A DNA stretch of 64,000 nt. It comes from Actinomycetota bacterium (GTDB taxonomy: Bacteria > Actinomycetota > Thermoleophilia > Solirubrobacterales > Solirubrobacteraceae). Every line of letters begins with the position of its first letter. Position 1 is the stretch's first letter. The translations under genes were made by a program, and so were the position numbers. Location of the stretch: contig JAFDWH010000004.1 of NCBI GenBank assembly GCA_018268595.1, positions 363,531-427,530 of the forward strand, read 5' to 3'. A model generated the notes under the pieces. The model did not search any database. It was not told the DNA's origin and saw only the letters and a list, made by a program, of their open reading frames with translations. This document shows positions 1 to 8,102 of the stretch, in pieces.

Positions 1-1
1 C

Positions 2-556
2 CTGCTCGGGAAGGTCGCGGGCGCCGGGCTGACCGACTCGACCGCGGTCATGTACACGAGCGACCACGGCGTGCTGCTCGGCGAGCACGGGCTGATCGGC
101 AAGAGCGGGCGGCACATCCACAAGGAGATCCACCACACGCCGTTCATCGTGCGCCACCCGGCGCGCAAGCTGGCGGGGCGCCGCAACGCCTACTTCGCCT
201 CGACGAACGACGTCGCGCCGACGCTGATGGGCTTCCTCGGCGTGAAGCCCGGCCGCAGCATGGACGGTGAGGACCTGACCGCGCTATTCGACCGCAGCCG
301 CAAGGGCGAGGTCGCTCCGCGCCGCTACATGACGGCGTCCTACGACAACTACGTGATGTGCCACGACGGCCGCTGGCTGCTGACGATGCGCACCGACGGC
401 CACGACAAGCAACTCTTCGACACGCGCGTCGACCGCCGCGAGACGCGCAACCTCGCCGCCGCTCGGCCCGACGTCGTGCGCCGCCTGACGGCGGCGCTCA
501 AGCGCGACGCCGGCGGCCCGCTGCCGCGCTTCACGCGCACCGGCGCGATCCCCTGA
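2..556 (+). CDS. Sulfatase family protein, C-terminal part (cut by the window start)
   Basis: The frame is open from base 2, so the gene starts outside the window and 184 C-terminal residues remain. It carries the alkaline-phosphatase-fold sulfatase signature YTSDHG, followed by GEHGLIGKSG and a conserved HTPFIVRHP stretch. In the family the Asp-His of this signature binds the active-site metal and the lysine contacts the sulfate. The catalytic Cys/Ser that becomes formylglycine lies upstream and cannot be seen. The C-terminal half has the usual substrate-capping subdomain (DNYVMCHDGRWLL, then LFDTRVDRRETRNLA). The family hydrolyses sulfate, or sometimes phosphonate, esters. The substrate cannot be told from this fragment. 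Confidence 0.85.
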   Translation: MLGKVAGAGLTDSTAVMYTSDHGVLLGEHGLIGKSGRHIHKEIHHTPFIVRHPARKLAGRRNAYFASTNDVAPTLMGFLGVKPGRSMDGEDLTALFDRSRKGEVAPRRYMTASYDNYVMCHDGRWLLTMRTDGHDKQLFDTRVDRRETRNLAAARPDVVRRLTAALKRDAGGPLPRFTRTGAIP

Positions 557-583
557 GACGGGGCTGCTACCGTGGGTAGCCTC

Positions 584-606
584 ATCAATCAGAAAACTGG
601 ATTGAT
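584..606. repeat. AT-rich inverted repeat just before the coiled-coil gene
   Basis: ATCAATC (584-590) and GATTGAT (600-606) are exact inverse complements around a short A-rich centre. The right arm ends one base before the ATG at 608. It is far more AT-rich than its surroundings, so it may be an operator or a translation-blocking hairpin. No regulator can be named. Confidence 0.5.
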
Positions 607-607
607 A

Positions 608-1336
608 ATGCCGCACAGGGATCCCAGGCCGGACCTCGAGGCCCTCGCCCGCGACTATGGGGCGTCGGAGCGCGAGGAGCAGGCAAGCCGGCACTCCCGG
701 CTCGACCAGGCCGCGGCAGACCTCGACCAGGCGCAGGCCGAGGCCGACCGAGCGTCGTCGGACGCGGATCAGCTTGCCTCAGACGCGGACCGGGAGCTCG
801 CCGCGCGCGATCGGCACGCGTCCGACCGCGACGAGGCGGCGTCCACATGGGAGCGGGACCAGCTCCCCAACAGCCCGGTCACGCGTGCAGCGCGCGAGCT
901 GTCGAGCAACGAGCGAGCAACGAGCGAGCGCGAGCGCGAGGCGACCGCGTCGCAGCGCGCCGCGGTCGCCGCCCGGCGACGCGCGACGGCAGCGCGGCGC
1001 GAGGCCACAATGCAGCAGCGCGATTTCATCGCGGCATCCCGCGACAACACCGCCCGCGCACGCGACGAGGCGGCTGAGGCGCGCGACCTCGCCGCTGCGG
1101 CGCGCGCGCGCAAGGAGAGAGCGTCCGACTCACGCGCCCCGGACGAGACGCTGGGGACGCTGGAAGAGCAGGCCGCGGTCGAGCGCTGCGCTGCCGCGGC
1201 CGACCGGGCCGCTGCCGCGGCCGATCGCGAGGCCGCCGCAGAGGACCGCCGACATGCCGCCGAGGAGCGGCGGCATGTCGGCGAGGAGCGGCAGCATGTC
1301 GCCGAGGAGCGGGGGGACGACAGACGGGGCCGCTGA
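608..1336 (+). CDS. Charged coiled-coil protein of unknown function
   Basis: This 242-residue protein consists almost entirely of Ala, Arg, Glu, Asp and Ser, arranged in heptad-like blocks (ADRASSDADQ, AADRAAAAADREAA, EERRHVGEERQHVAEER). It should form one long helix or coiled coil with no globular domain, signal peptide or membrane segment. Similar ADR-rich helices are found in front of GGDEF domains in some actinobacterial proteins, but no GGDEF follows here. The last part is encoded by a 21-bp tandem repeat (1241-1312). I chose the ATG at 608 over a GTG at 572 because the latter adds only a short non-helical tail and lies upstream of the inverted repeat. Function unknown. Confidence 0.6.
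   Translation: MPHRDPRPDLEALARDYGASEREEQASRHSRLDQAAADLDQAQAEADRASSDADQLASDADRELAARDRHASDRDEAASTWERDQLPNSPVTRAARELSSNERATSEREREATASQRAAVAARRRATAARREATMQQRDFIAASRDNTARARDEAAEARDLAAAARARKERASDSRAPDETLGTLEEQAAVERCAAAADRAAAAADREAAAEDRRHAAEERRHVGEERQHVAEERGDDRRGR
1241..1312. repeat. 21-bp tandem repeat inside the coiled-coil gene
   Basis: Units beginning near 1241, 1262, 1283 and 1304 share the core GAGGAGCGG..GCATGTCG with few changes. The 21-bp period equals seven codons, so each copy adds one heptad to the predicted helix. Repeat-number change would lengthen or shorten the helix in frame. Confidence 0.7.
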
Positions 1337-1368
1337 CCGGATCCGGCGTGCGCTGAGCGCGCTGCCGG

Positions 1369-1374
1369 TAGCGT
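1369..1374 (+). promoter_or_regulatory. Putative -10 box (TAGCGT) of the crotonase gene
   Basis: TAGCGT ends 7 nt before the ATG at 1382. Transcription would begin at or next to the start codon. No Shine-Dalgarno sequence is present. Confidence 0.45.
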
Positions 1375-1381
1375 CGCCGGC

Positions 1382-2317
1382 ATGACCTTCGAGCCGGCAA
1401 CGATGACGTACGAGGTGACGGGCCGCGTGGCGCGCGTCACGCTGAACCGGCCCGCGCGCGGGAACGGGCTGACGCGGACGCTGATCGAGGAGCTGGCGGC
1501 GTGCGTCGAGCGCGCCGACCTCGACCCGGCGGTGCACGTGATCCTGCTGAGCGGGAACGGCAAGGGCTTCTGCGGCGGGTACGACCTCGTCGACAGCGCG
1601 GAGGGGATGGCGGACGGCGACGCGCGACCCGTCGCGCCCGGCGCCGCGCCGCCCCCGCCCGGCTCGCCGCTCGACCACGCGACGATCGCGCGCAACCACG
1701 ACCCGTCCGGCACGTGGGACCCGCTCGTCGACCACGCGATGATGAGCCGCAACGTGCGCGCGTTCATGGCGCTGTTCCATGCGTCCACGCCCGTCGTCTG
1801 CAAGGTGCACGGCTTCTGCGTCGCCGGCGGCACCGACCTCGCGCTCTGCTCCGACCTGCTCGTGATCGCCGCCGACGCGAAGATCGGCTACCCGCCCGCG
1901 CGCGTGTGGGGATCGCCGACGACGTCCATGTGGGCGCACCGGCTCGGCCCGCAGCGCGCGAAGCGCCTCCTCTTCACCGGCGACTGCCTGAGCGGGAGCG
2001 AGGCGCTCGAGTGGGGGCTCGCGATCGAGGCGCCGCCCGCGGACGAGCTGGACGCGCGAACCGAGGTCCTCGTCGAGCGGATCGCGCGCCTGCCGCTCAA
2101 CCAACTGCAGATGATGAAGCTGCTCGTCAACCAGTCGCTCTACGCGCAGGGCCTGCACCAGACGCAGCTGCTCGGCACGCTGTTCGACGGGATCGCGCGC
2201 CACACGGCCGAGGGCTACGCGTTCCAGCAGCGCGCCGCGCAGGCCGGCTTCCGCACCGCGGTCCAGGAGCGCGACGAGCCGTTCGGCGACGCCGGCGCCT
2301 CGACCTTCAAGGGCTGA
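1382..2317 (+). CDS. Crotonase-superfamily protein (enoyl-CoA hydratase/isomerase-like)
   Basis: The 311-residue protein has the crotonase fold landmarks: NRPARGNGLT near residue 22, the first oxyanion-hole segment GNGKGFCGGYDL (58-69), and the second, HGFCVAGGTDLALCSD (143-158). Such proteins act on acyl-CoA thioesters in the cytosol. Two things argue against simple enoyl-CoA hydratase activity. The two catalytic glutamates of the hydratase are replaced by Asp152 and Pro172, and an insert of about 45 residues (73-120, proline-rich) follows the first oxyanion segment. A dehalogenase-, isomerase- or hydrolase-like reaction is possible. No pathway partner lies beside it. Confidence 0.8.
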   Translation: MTFEPATMTYEVTGRVARVTLNRPARGNGLTRTLIEELAACVERADLDPAVHVILLSGNGKGFCGGYDLVDSAEGMADGDARPVAPGAAPPPPGSPLDHATIARNHDPSGTWDPLVDHAMMSRNVRAFMALFHASTPVVCKVHGFCVAGGTDLALCSDLLVIAADAKIGYPPARVWGSPTTSMWAHRLGPQRAKRLLFTGDCLSGSEALEWGLAIEAPPADELDARTEVLVERIARLPLNQLQMMKLLVNQSLYAQGLHQTQLLGTLFDGIARHTAEGYAFQQRAAQAGFRTAVQERDEPFGDAGASTFKG

Positions 2318-2327
2318 GGCGCTCAGC

Positions 2328-4340
2328 TCAGCTGCGCTTCACGCGTCCGCGGACCGACAGCAGCGCCAGCCCCAGGAAGAGCGGGCCGAGGAGGTGCACG
2401 GCGATCGCGATCGCGTGGCCGGCGACCGTCAGCTGCGCTTTCGGGAGCGTCACCCCCGGAACCGCCGCGGCGGCGGCGTAGATCCACGCCTCCGGCATCG
2501 TCGCCGCGGAGCCCAGCTCGTGCAGGTCGTGCGGAAGCGTGCCGGGCGACCCCACCGATCTCGTCACCGAGGCGGCGGCAGCGGCGGTCGTGTCGGCGAA
2601 GGGCGTGCGGAGGTCGGAGAAGCCGAACTGGTGGAAGGCGACGGCGGCCAGTGTCAGCGCCACGAGCAGGCACGCAAGCGCGCGGCCGGCCCGCAGCGCG
2701 TAACCGGAGACGAGCCAGTAGGCGCTCAGCAGGAGGCGCTCGACGCTCAGTCGCGGAGCTGCGTGGCGACGCATCTCCATCTCGCCGTAGTAGAGGTCGG
2801 CGGCGCCGGGCGCGTTGCGCAGCTCCTCGCGTCCCTTGCGCAGATCGCGGTACGCCGCAGCGATGCGCTCGGCGTCGCGGCGCGCCTGCCCCGCATCGTT
2901 CGCCGTCGCAAGCGCGTGCACGCGTGAGCGATCGGTCGGCGAGCGCCAGCCGCGCGACTTGCGGCGGGCCGAGCGCCACGTCGCCTCCTCGCCGAGCACC
3001 TGCCGCCGCGACCACCACCACACCGGCGGAAGCGCCAGGCCGGCGCGCGGGCCACGCGGCGTCCGAGCGAGTACCACGCTGCCGTTGAGACGGACCCGGT
3101 CCAGGTTCTTCGCACCGCTCATGCGCGTTCGCTCGAGGTCGATGTCGTCGAACGTGACACCGCCGAGATCGGCGCGCAGCGCGGAGACGAGACGCGGAAT
3201 CGAACGGCGCGCGATCGCCCCGCCGGGCACGCGCAGCGCATCGACGACCGGCTCCTCGTTGATCCCGGAAAGCTTCGAGGCCCCGCTCAGAAGCGACGAG
3301 CCGGAGAAGCTCGCGTCGTCCAGTTGCAGGTCCGCCCACCGCGCGAACAGGTTCGCGCCCGAGCGGAACTCAGTGCCGTCGCAGATGACGGCGGGCGTCG
3401 CGACGGACAGCGAGACGGGCTGCTTGCAGACGGCGCGCGACAGGTCGACGCCGGCGACGGCCGACGCGAGCGCACCGAGCTTCCCCTCGAATGTCGCCCA
3501 GCGCAATCCCAGCGTGCGGGCGCAATGGACCGACTGCAAGCTCACCGCGCCGCCGAAGTTCGTGGCGGCGAACGTCGCCTCTCCGCCGAAGGAGGAGCCG
3601 TCGAAGCGCGCCTGGCGTGCGAACTCGGCCCGCTCGAAGCGCGCCAGCTCGTCGAAGCGCGCGCTCACGAAGCGAGCGTCGCCACCGAACCAGCTCCCGC
3701 GGAAGCTCGCGGTCCGCTGAAACGTCACCTCGAAGAACGAGACCGACCCGAAGCGCGCGGCGTCGAAGCGCGCGAACGCCGAGAAGGTGCTTCTGCCGAA
3801 TCTCGCCTCGCCTCCGAAGCGGGCTTTCGTGAACTGCGCGTGTCCACGCCAACGGACGGCGGAGAACTCGGCGTCGTCGGCAAACGTCGTGTCGGCGAAG
3901 CGCACGCGGGCGAAGCGCGCGGCGCCGAACGCGGCGGGTCCGTCGAACGTCGCCCCCGAGAAGTCCGCCTCACGCGCGAAGTACGCGCCGGAGAAGCGGG
4001 CGCGGTCGCGGAACATGGCACCGTGGAAGCGGGCGCTCCCGTCGAAGTGCGCGCCCGCCAGGTCGACACGGCTGACGAATTCGGCGTCAGAGAAGTCGCA
4101 CGCGCCGAAGACCGCCCCGCCGCGCTCGCGGTCCGTGCAGCGCTGCACGAGCCGTCGCAGCAGGCCGCCGGTGACCTGCACGCCGCGCGCGTCGATCTGC
4201 GCCCCTGGACCTGCGACCGACGCGGCCAACTCGGTGTCCGACAGGTGCGCGATGCACCGCGCGCCATCTCCTGCGGCCGCCCCGCTGCAGGCGTCGGCGG
4301 AACAGACTCTCCAGGGCACGGACATCGCGGGCACGGACAT
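2328..4340 (-). CDS. Pentapeptide-repeat protein with C-terminal membrane segments
   Basis: The 670-residue protein carries dozens of A(D/N)LXX-type pentapeptide units from about residue 65 to 350 (for example ARFSGAYFAREADFSGATF), expected to fold as a right-handed quadrilateral beta-helix. A few more occur around 395-430 (LERTRMSGAKNLDRVRLNG). The C-terminal 135 residues have hydrophobic segments near 553-573 and 640-662 with a weaker one between, so the helix probably sits in the cytosol and is tethered to the membrane. The layout resembles pentapeptide proteins fused to ion-channel-like modules, but no selectivity-filter motif is visible. Two ATGs six codons apart near the start cannot be separated. 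Function unknown. Confidence 0.75.
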   Translation of the reverse strand: MSVPAMSVPWRVCSADACSGAAAGDGARCIAHLSDTELAASVAGPGAQIDARGVQVTGGLLRRLVQRCTDRERGGAVFGACDFSDAEFVSRVDLAGAHFDGSARFHGAMFRDRARFSGAYFAREADFSGATFDGPAAFGAARFARVRFADTTFADDAEFSAVRWRGHAQFTKARFGGEARFGRSTFSAFARFDAARFGSVSFFEVTFQRTASFRGSWFGGDARFVSARFDELARFERAEFARQARFDGSSFGGEATFAATNFGGAVSLQSVHCARTLGLRWATFEGKLGALASAVAGVDLSRAVCKQPVSLSVATPAVICDGTEFRSGANLFARWADLQLDDASFSGSSLLSGASKLSGINEEPVVDALRVPGGAIARRSIPRLVSALRADLGGVTFDDIDLERTRMSGAKNLDRVRLNGSVVLARTPRGPRAGLALPPVWWWSRRQVLGEEATWRSARRKSRGWRSPTDRSRVHALATANDAGQARRDAERIAAAYRDLRKGREELRNAPGAADLYYGEMEMRRHAAPRLSVERLLLSAYWLVSGYALRAGRALACLLVALTLAAVAFHQFGFSDLRTPFADTTAAAAASVTRSVGSPGTLPHDLHELGSAATMPEAWIYAAAAAVPGVTLPKAQLTVAGHAIAIAVHLLGPLFLGLALLSVRGRVKRS

Positions 4341-4389
4341 CGCGGCGAGACCCTAGCTTCGGGCCGCGACCGGCACGCCGGATGCCCGC

Positions 4390-6282
4390 TCAGCCCCCGG
4401 CCGCCACCAGCGCCCGCGCGCGCGCCGCCTGCACCGCCGCCTTCAGCGCCTCGACGTCGTAGGCGCCGTGGTGGCGCGCGCCGTTGACGAAGAAGGTCGG
4501 CGTGCCGGCGACGCCGGACAGGTCGGCGCTCTCGACGTCGCGCGCGACGCGGCCCTCGTGCTCGCGCTCGCGCAGCTCGCGGCGGAAGCGATCGGACTCG
4601 AGGCCGAGCCGCTCGGCGTGAGCGACGAGGTCCTGCGGCCGCAGCGCATCCTGCTGGTCGAACAGCAGCGCGTGGTACTCCCAGAACGCGCCCTGCTCCG
4701 CCGCCGCCTCCGCGGCCTCGGCCGCCAGCTCGGCGTGCGGGTGGACGTCCGGCAGCGGCAGGTGGCGCCACACGTAGCGCAGGTCGCCGTCGTCCGTCAG
4801 CAGCTCGCGCACGATCGGCTCGGCCTGCCCGCAGTAGGGGCACTCGAAGTCGCCGTACTCGACGAGCGTCACCGACGCGTGCGCGGGCCCGCGCACGTGG
4901 TCGAAGTCCGGGTCCACCGGCAGCGCGAGGTCCTCCAGCACGTCGGCGTCCCCCACCAGCAGCCGCAGGCGCCGCCGCCGCGGCAGGCGTGCGATCCCGC
5001 CGAACAGCGCGCCCGAGACGAGCGGCGCGAGCAGCACGCTCAGCAGCACGCCGAGCGTCGCCTCGCGCAGGCGCGTGCCGTGGAAGGCGCGCTCGGCGAT
5101 CAGCAGCGCGACCGTGAAGCCGACGCCGGCCGCGGCGCCGGTCCCCGCCAGCGCGCCCCAGCCGACCGGCAGCGCCACCGCGCCGCGGCCCATCCGCTGC
5201 GCGACCCGCGCCGCCGCCAGCACGCCGAGCGGCTTGCCGACGACGTACCCGAGCACGATCCCGAGCGTCACCGGGGAGCGCAGCGCGTCCCCGAGGAAGC
5301 CACCGCCGAGCGGGATGCCCGCGTTCGCGAGCGCGAACAGCGGCACGATCGCGTAGGAGGACCACGGGTGGAAGCGGTGCTGGAGCCGCTCGTTCGGCGA
5401 CAGCGCCTGCTCCACGCTCGTGCGCGCGACCTGCGCCAGCTCGGCGGTCGGCTGCTCGCGGAAGTCGCGGAAGCGGTCGGTCGCCTCCTCCAGGTCGGCG
5501 CGCGCCGCCGGTCGCGCGACCGTCAGCAGCCCCATCAGCAGCCCGACGACGACGGGGTCGATCCCCGATCTCCAGACCGCGACCCACAGCGCGACCCCGA
5601 GCAGCGCGTAGACCCAGCCGCGCCGCACGCCGGCGGCGCGCACGACCAGCACGGCCGCCAGCAGCGCGCCGGCCACGACGAGCGGCACCGCCGCCAGCGC
5701 GGTCGAGTAGGCGAGCGCGATCACCGCCAGCGCGATCAGGTCGTCGACGACCAGCAGCGTCACGAGCAGCACGCGCATGCGGCCCGACAGGCGCGGCCCG
5801 ACGAGCGCGAGGATCCCGATCGCGAAGGCGGTGTCGGTCGACAGCGCGACGCCCCAGCCGCCGGCCGCGTCGCCGCCCGCGTTGAACGCGAGGAACACGC
5901 CGACGGCCGCCGTCATCCCGCCGAGCGCAGCCGCGGCCGGCAGCAGCAGGCGGCGCCGCTCGCGCAGCTCGCCGAGGTCCAGCTCGCGCCGCGCCTCCAG
6001 CCCGACGACGAGGAAGAACAGCGCCATCAGCCCGTCGTTGACCCAGTGGCGCAGCGAGGCCGCGAGCGTCCAGCCGCCGAGCCGGATCGACAGCTCGGTC
6101 GTCCACACGCGCTCGTACGCGCCGTGGTCGACGTTCGCCCACACGAGCGCCGCGAGCGCCGCGACCAGCAGCACCACCGCGCCGCCCGTCTCGGTGCGCA
6201 GGTAGTCGCGCAGCGGCGTGCCCAGCCCGCGCGCCCAGGCGGTCGTGCGCGTCAGGCGGCCGGGCTCGCCGTCCGCGCTCAT
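4390..6282 (-). CDS. nhaA: NhaA Na+/H+ antiporter fused to a DsbA-like thioredoxin domain
   Basis: The 630-residue protein has two parts. Residues 1 to about 430 are a full NhaA antiporter with roughly a dozen hydrophobic helices. These include LLVVDDLIALAVIALAY, whose paired aspartates match the ion-binding pair of E. coli NhaA, and the HPWSSYAIVPLFALANAG segment. From about 455 to 630 there is a DsbA/Thioredoxin_4 domain with a CPYC active site at 481-484 and the cis-proline segment GVAGTPTFFVNG. This fusion is known from other actinobacteria, but the role of the redox domain is unclear. The start overlaps the stop of the upstream DUF6328 gene by 4 bp (ATGA), so the two are co-translated. 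Confidence 0.93.
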   Translation of the reverse strand: MSADGEPGRLTRTTAWARGLGTPLRDYLRTETGGAVVLLVAALAALVWANVDHGAYERVWTTELSIRLGGWTLAASLRHWVNDGLMALFFLVVGLEARRELDLGELRERRRLLLPAAAALGGMTAAVGVFLAFNAGGDAAGGWGVALSTDTAFAIGILALVGPRLSGRMRVLLVTLLVVDDLIALAVIALAYSTALAAVPLVVAGALLAAVLVVRAAGVRRGWVYALLGVALWVAVWRSGIDPVVVGLLMGLLTVARPAARADLEEATDRFRDFREQPTAELAQVARTSVEQALSPNERLQHRFHPWSSYAIVPLFALANAGIPLGGGFLGDALRSPVTLGIVLGYVVGKPLGVLAAARVAQRMGRGAVALPVGWGALAGTGAAAGVGFTVALLIAERAFHGTRLREATLGVLLSVLLAPLVSGALFGGIARLPRRRRLRLLVGDADVLEDLALPVDPDFDHVRGPAHASVTLVEYGDFECPYCGQAEPIVRELLTDDGDLRYVWRHLPLPDVHPHAELAAEAAEAAAEQGAFWEYHALLFDQQDALRPQDLVAHAERLGLESDRFRRELREREHEGRVARDVESADLSGVAGTPTFFVNGARHHGAYDVEALKAAVQAARARALVAAGG

Positions 6283-6794
6283 GGCCCGCGGCGACGGTGG
6301 CGCAGCGGCAGCACGCCCCACAGCAGCGCGAACAGCGTCGCGGTCAGCGCCGTCGCGATCACGACCGTGGCGGTCCCGAACAGCACGTCGCTGATCAACA
6401 GGATCACGCCGGTCATCGCGAGCGCGACGAGTCCGAGGCCGGCGATCGTCAGCCGGTTCGCGATCGCGACGAGCGCGCGCTTCTGGTGCAGGCGGAACGT
6501 GAGGCGGTGGAACGGCGTCGGCGCGATCAGGCAGACGGTCGCGGCGAGCGCGCAGCAGAGCGTGAAGAAGTAGACGTCGCGCTGGAACGGGGTCACGCGC
6601 ACGAAGCCGGCCTGGAACGGCACCGCCAGCAGGAACGCGAACAGCACCTGCACGCCGGGGAGCGCCACGCGCAGCTCGCCGAGCAGCTCCATCAGGTTGC
6701 GGTCGAGCCGCTCCTTCTCGGTCTCCTCGTCCTGGACGGCGGCCGCGTCGCGTCGCGCGACCTCCTGCGCCGCGCGTTCGTCGTCCTCGCCCAT
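6279..6794 (-). CDS. DUF6328 family membrane protein
   Basis: The 171-residue protein has an acidic cytosolic start of about 35 residues and then four hydrophobic segments. Family motifs seen are LPGVQVLFAFLLAVPFQ, FQRDVYFFTL and IAPTPFHRL. Biochemical function is not known. It lies directly upstream of the NhaA-DsbA gene and overlaps it by 4 bp, which suggests a helper or partner of the antiporter. A TAGGCT box (6804-6809) stands 9 nt before the start codon, giving almost no leader. Confidence 0.8.
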   Translation of the reverse strand: MGEDDERAAQEVARRDAAAVQDEETEKERLDRNLMELLGELRVALPGVQVLFAFLLAVPFQAGFVRVTPFQRDVYFFTLCCALAATVCLIAPTPFHRLTFRLHQKRALVAIANRLTIAGLGLVALAMTGVILLISDVLFGTATVVIATALTATLFALLWGVLPLRHRRRGP

Positions 6795-6900
6795 GATGGA
6801 CCGAGCCTACCCGCGCCGGCACGTCGCACGCCACGCGGCCGGTTGGCCGCGGCGGCCCAGGCTCGGTGACGGCGCGAGCCGGCGAGGGCATGATCGGGCC

Positions 6901-8034
6901 ATGACGACGATCGGCGTCCCGGCCGAGATCAAGACGGACGAGTATCGCGTCGCGCTGACGCCCTCGGGCGTGCGCGAGCTGACGGACCGCGGGCACGAGG
7001 TGCTCGTGCAGGCGGGCGCGGGGCGCGGCTCGGCGATCCCCGACGCGGCCTACGTCGCGCAGGGCGCGCAGATCGCGCCGGACGCAGGCGCGGTGTTCGA
7101 GAGCGCCGAGCTGATCGTGAAGGTGAAGGAGCCGCAGCCGGAGGAGGTCGCGCTGCTGCAACCGCGCCACATGCTGTTCACCTACCTGCATCTTGCGGCG
7201 GCGCCGGAGCTGACGCGCGGGCTGATGGCGTCGGGCGCGACCTGCATCGCGTACGAGACGGTCGAGGATGCGCGCGGACGGCTGCCGCTGCTCGCGCCGA
7301 TGAGCGAGATCGCCGGCAAGATCGCCGCGCAGGCGGGCGCGTTCATGCTGGAGAAGCCGTTGGGCGGCCGCGGCCTGCTGCTCGGCGGCGTGCCCGGCGT
7401 GGCGGCCGGTCGCGTGATGGTGATCGGCGGCGGCGTGGTCGGGCAGAACGCCGCGCAGGTCGCGCTCGGGCTCGGCGCAGAGGTGTACGTGTTCGACCGC
7501 TCGATCGACCGCCTGCGCGAGCTGGAGGTGCTGCTGAACCAGCTCGCCTCGACCTGTTACTCCTCGACCTTGGAGATCGAGCAGCGGCTGCCGGAAGTCG
7601 ACCTCGTGATCGGCGCCGTGCTCGTGCACGGCGCGAAGGCGCCGCACGTGATCACGCGCCGCCAGCTCGGGCTGATGAAGCCTGGCGCGGTGCTGGTGGA
7701 CGTCTCGATCGACCAGGGCGGCTGCTTCGAGACGAGCAGACCGACGACGCACAGCGACCCGACGTACGTGGTCGACGGGATCATCCACTACTGCGTGGCG
7801 AACATGCCCGGCGCGGTCCCGATCACCTCGACCTACGCGCTCACGAACGCGACGATGCCGTACGTGATCCGGCTCGCGGACGAGGGCGCGCGGCGTGCGC
7901 TCACGTCCGACCCCGGCTTCCTGTCGGGCCTCAACGTGTGCGCCGGCAAGGTCACCTACGCGCCCGTCGCCGAGGTCGTCGGGGTCGAGGCGGCCCCGCC
8001 GGCCGAGACGCTCGCTCAGCCGAGCAGCGTCTGA
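6901..8034 (+). CDS. ald: Alanine dehydrogenase
   Basis: The 377-residue length fits the family. It interconverts L-alanine and pyruvate plus ammonium with NAD. Visible landmarks are the N-terminal signature GVPAEIKTDEYRVALTPSGV, Lys74 in LIVKVKEP and His97 in TYLHLA (pyruvate site). The Rossmann loop VIGGGVVGQNAA and the catalytic aspartate in VLVDVSIDQGG are also present. The ATG at 6901 is chosen because the family motif begins three residues later and a CATGAT box (6889-6894) ends 6 nt before it. The open frame continues upstream but antisense to the DUF6328 gene. It is transcribed alone, divergent from the DUF6328-nhaA pair. Confidence 0.95.
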   Translation: MTTIGVPAEIKTDEYRVALTPSGVRELTDRGHEVLVQAGAGRGSAIPDAAYVAQGAQIAPDAGAVFESAELIVKVKEPQPEEVALLQPRHMLFTYLHLAAAPELTRGLMASGATCIAYETVEDARGRLPLLAPMSEIAGKIAAQAGAFMLEKPLGGRGLLLGGVPGVAAGRVMVIGGGVVGQNAAQVALGLGAEVYVFDRSIDRLRELEVLLNQLASTCYSSTLEIEQRLPEVDLVIGAVLVHGAKAPHVITRRQLGLMKPGAVLVDVSIDQGGCFETSRPTTHSDPTYVVDGIIHYCVANMPGAVPITSTYALTNATMPYVIRLADEGARRALTSDPGFLSGLNVCAGKVTYAPVAEVVGVEAAPPAETLAQPSSV

Positions 8035-8043
8035 CCGACGTAG

Positions 8044-8066
8044 CCGCCGGCACCCGCCCCCGGCGG
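8044..8066. terminator. Hairpin between converging ald and yhaM-like genes
   Basis: CCGCCGG (8044-8050) pairs exactly with CCGGCGG (8060-8066) across a 9-nt loop. It lies in the 68-nt gap between two genes that end toward each other. There is no clear T-run, so termination is only likely. Confidence 0.4.
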
Positions 8067-8102
8067 GATCGCGAACAGGCCCGCTGCCGGTGTGCTGGAC
8101 GC

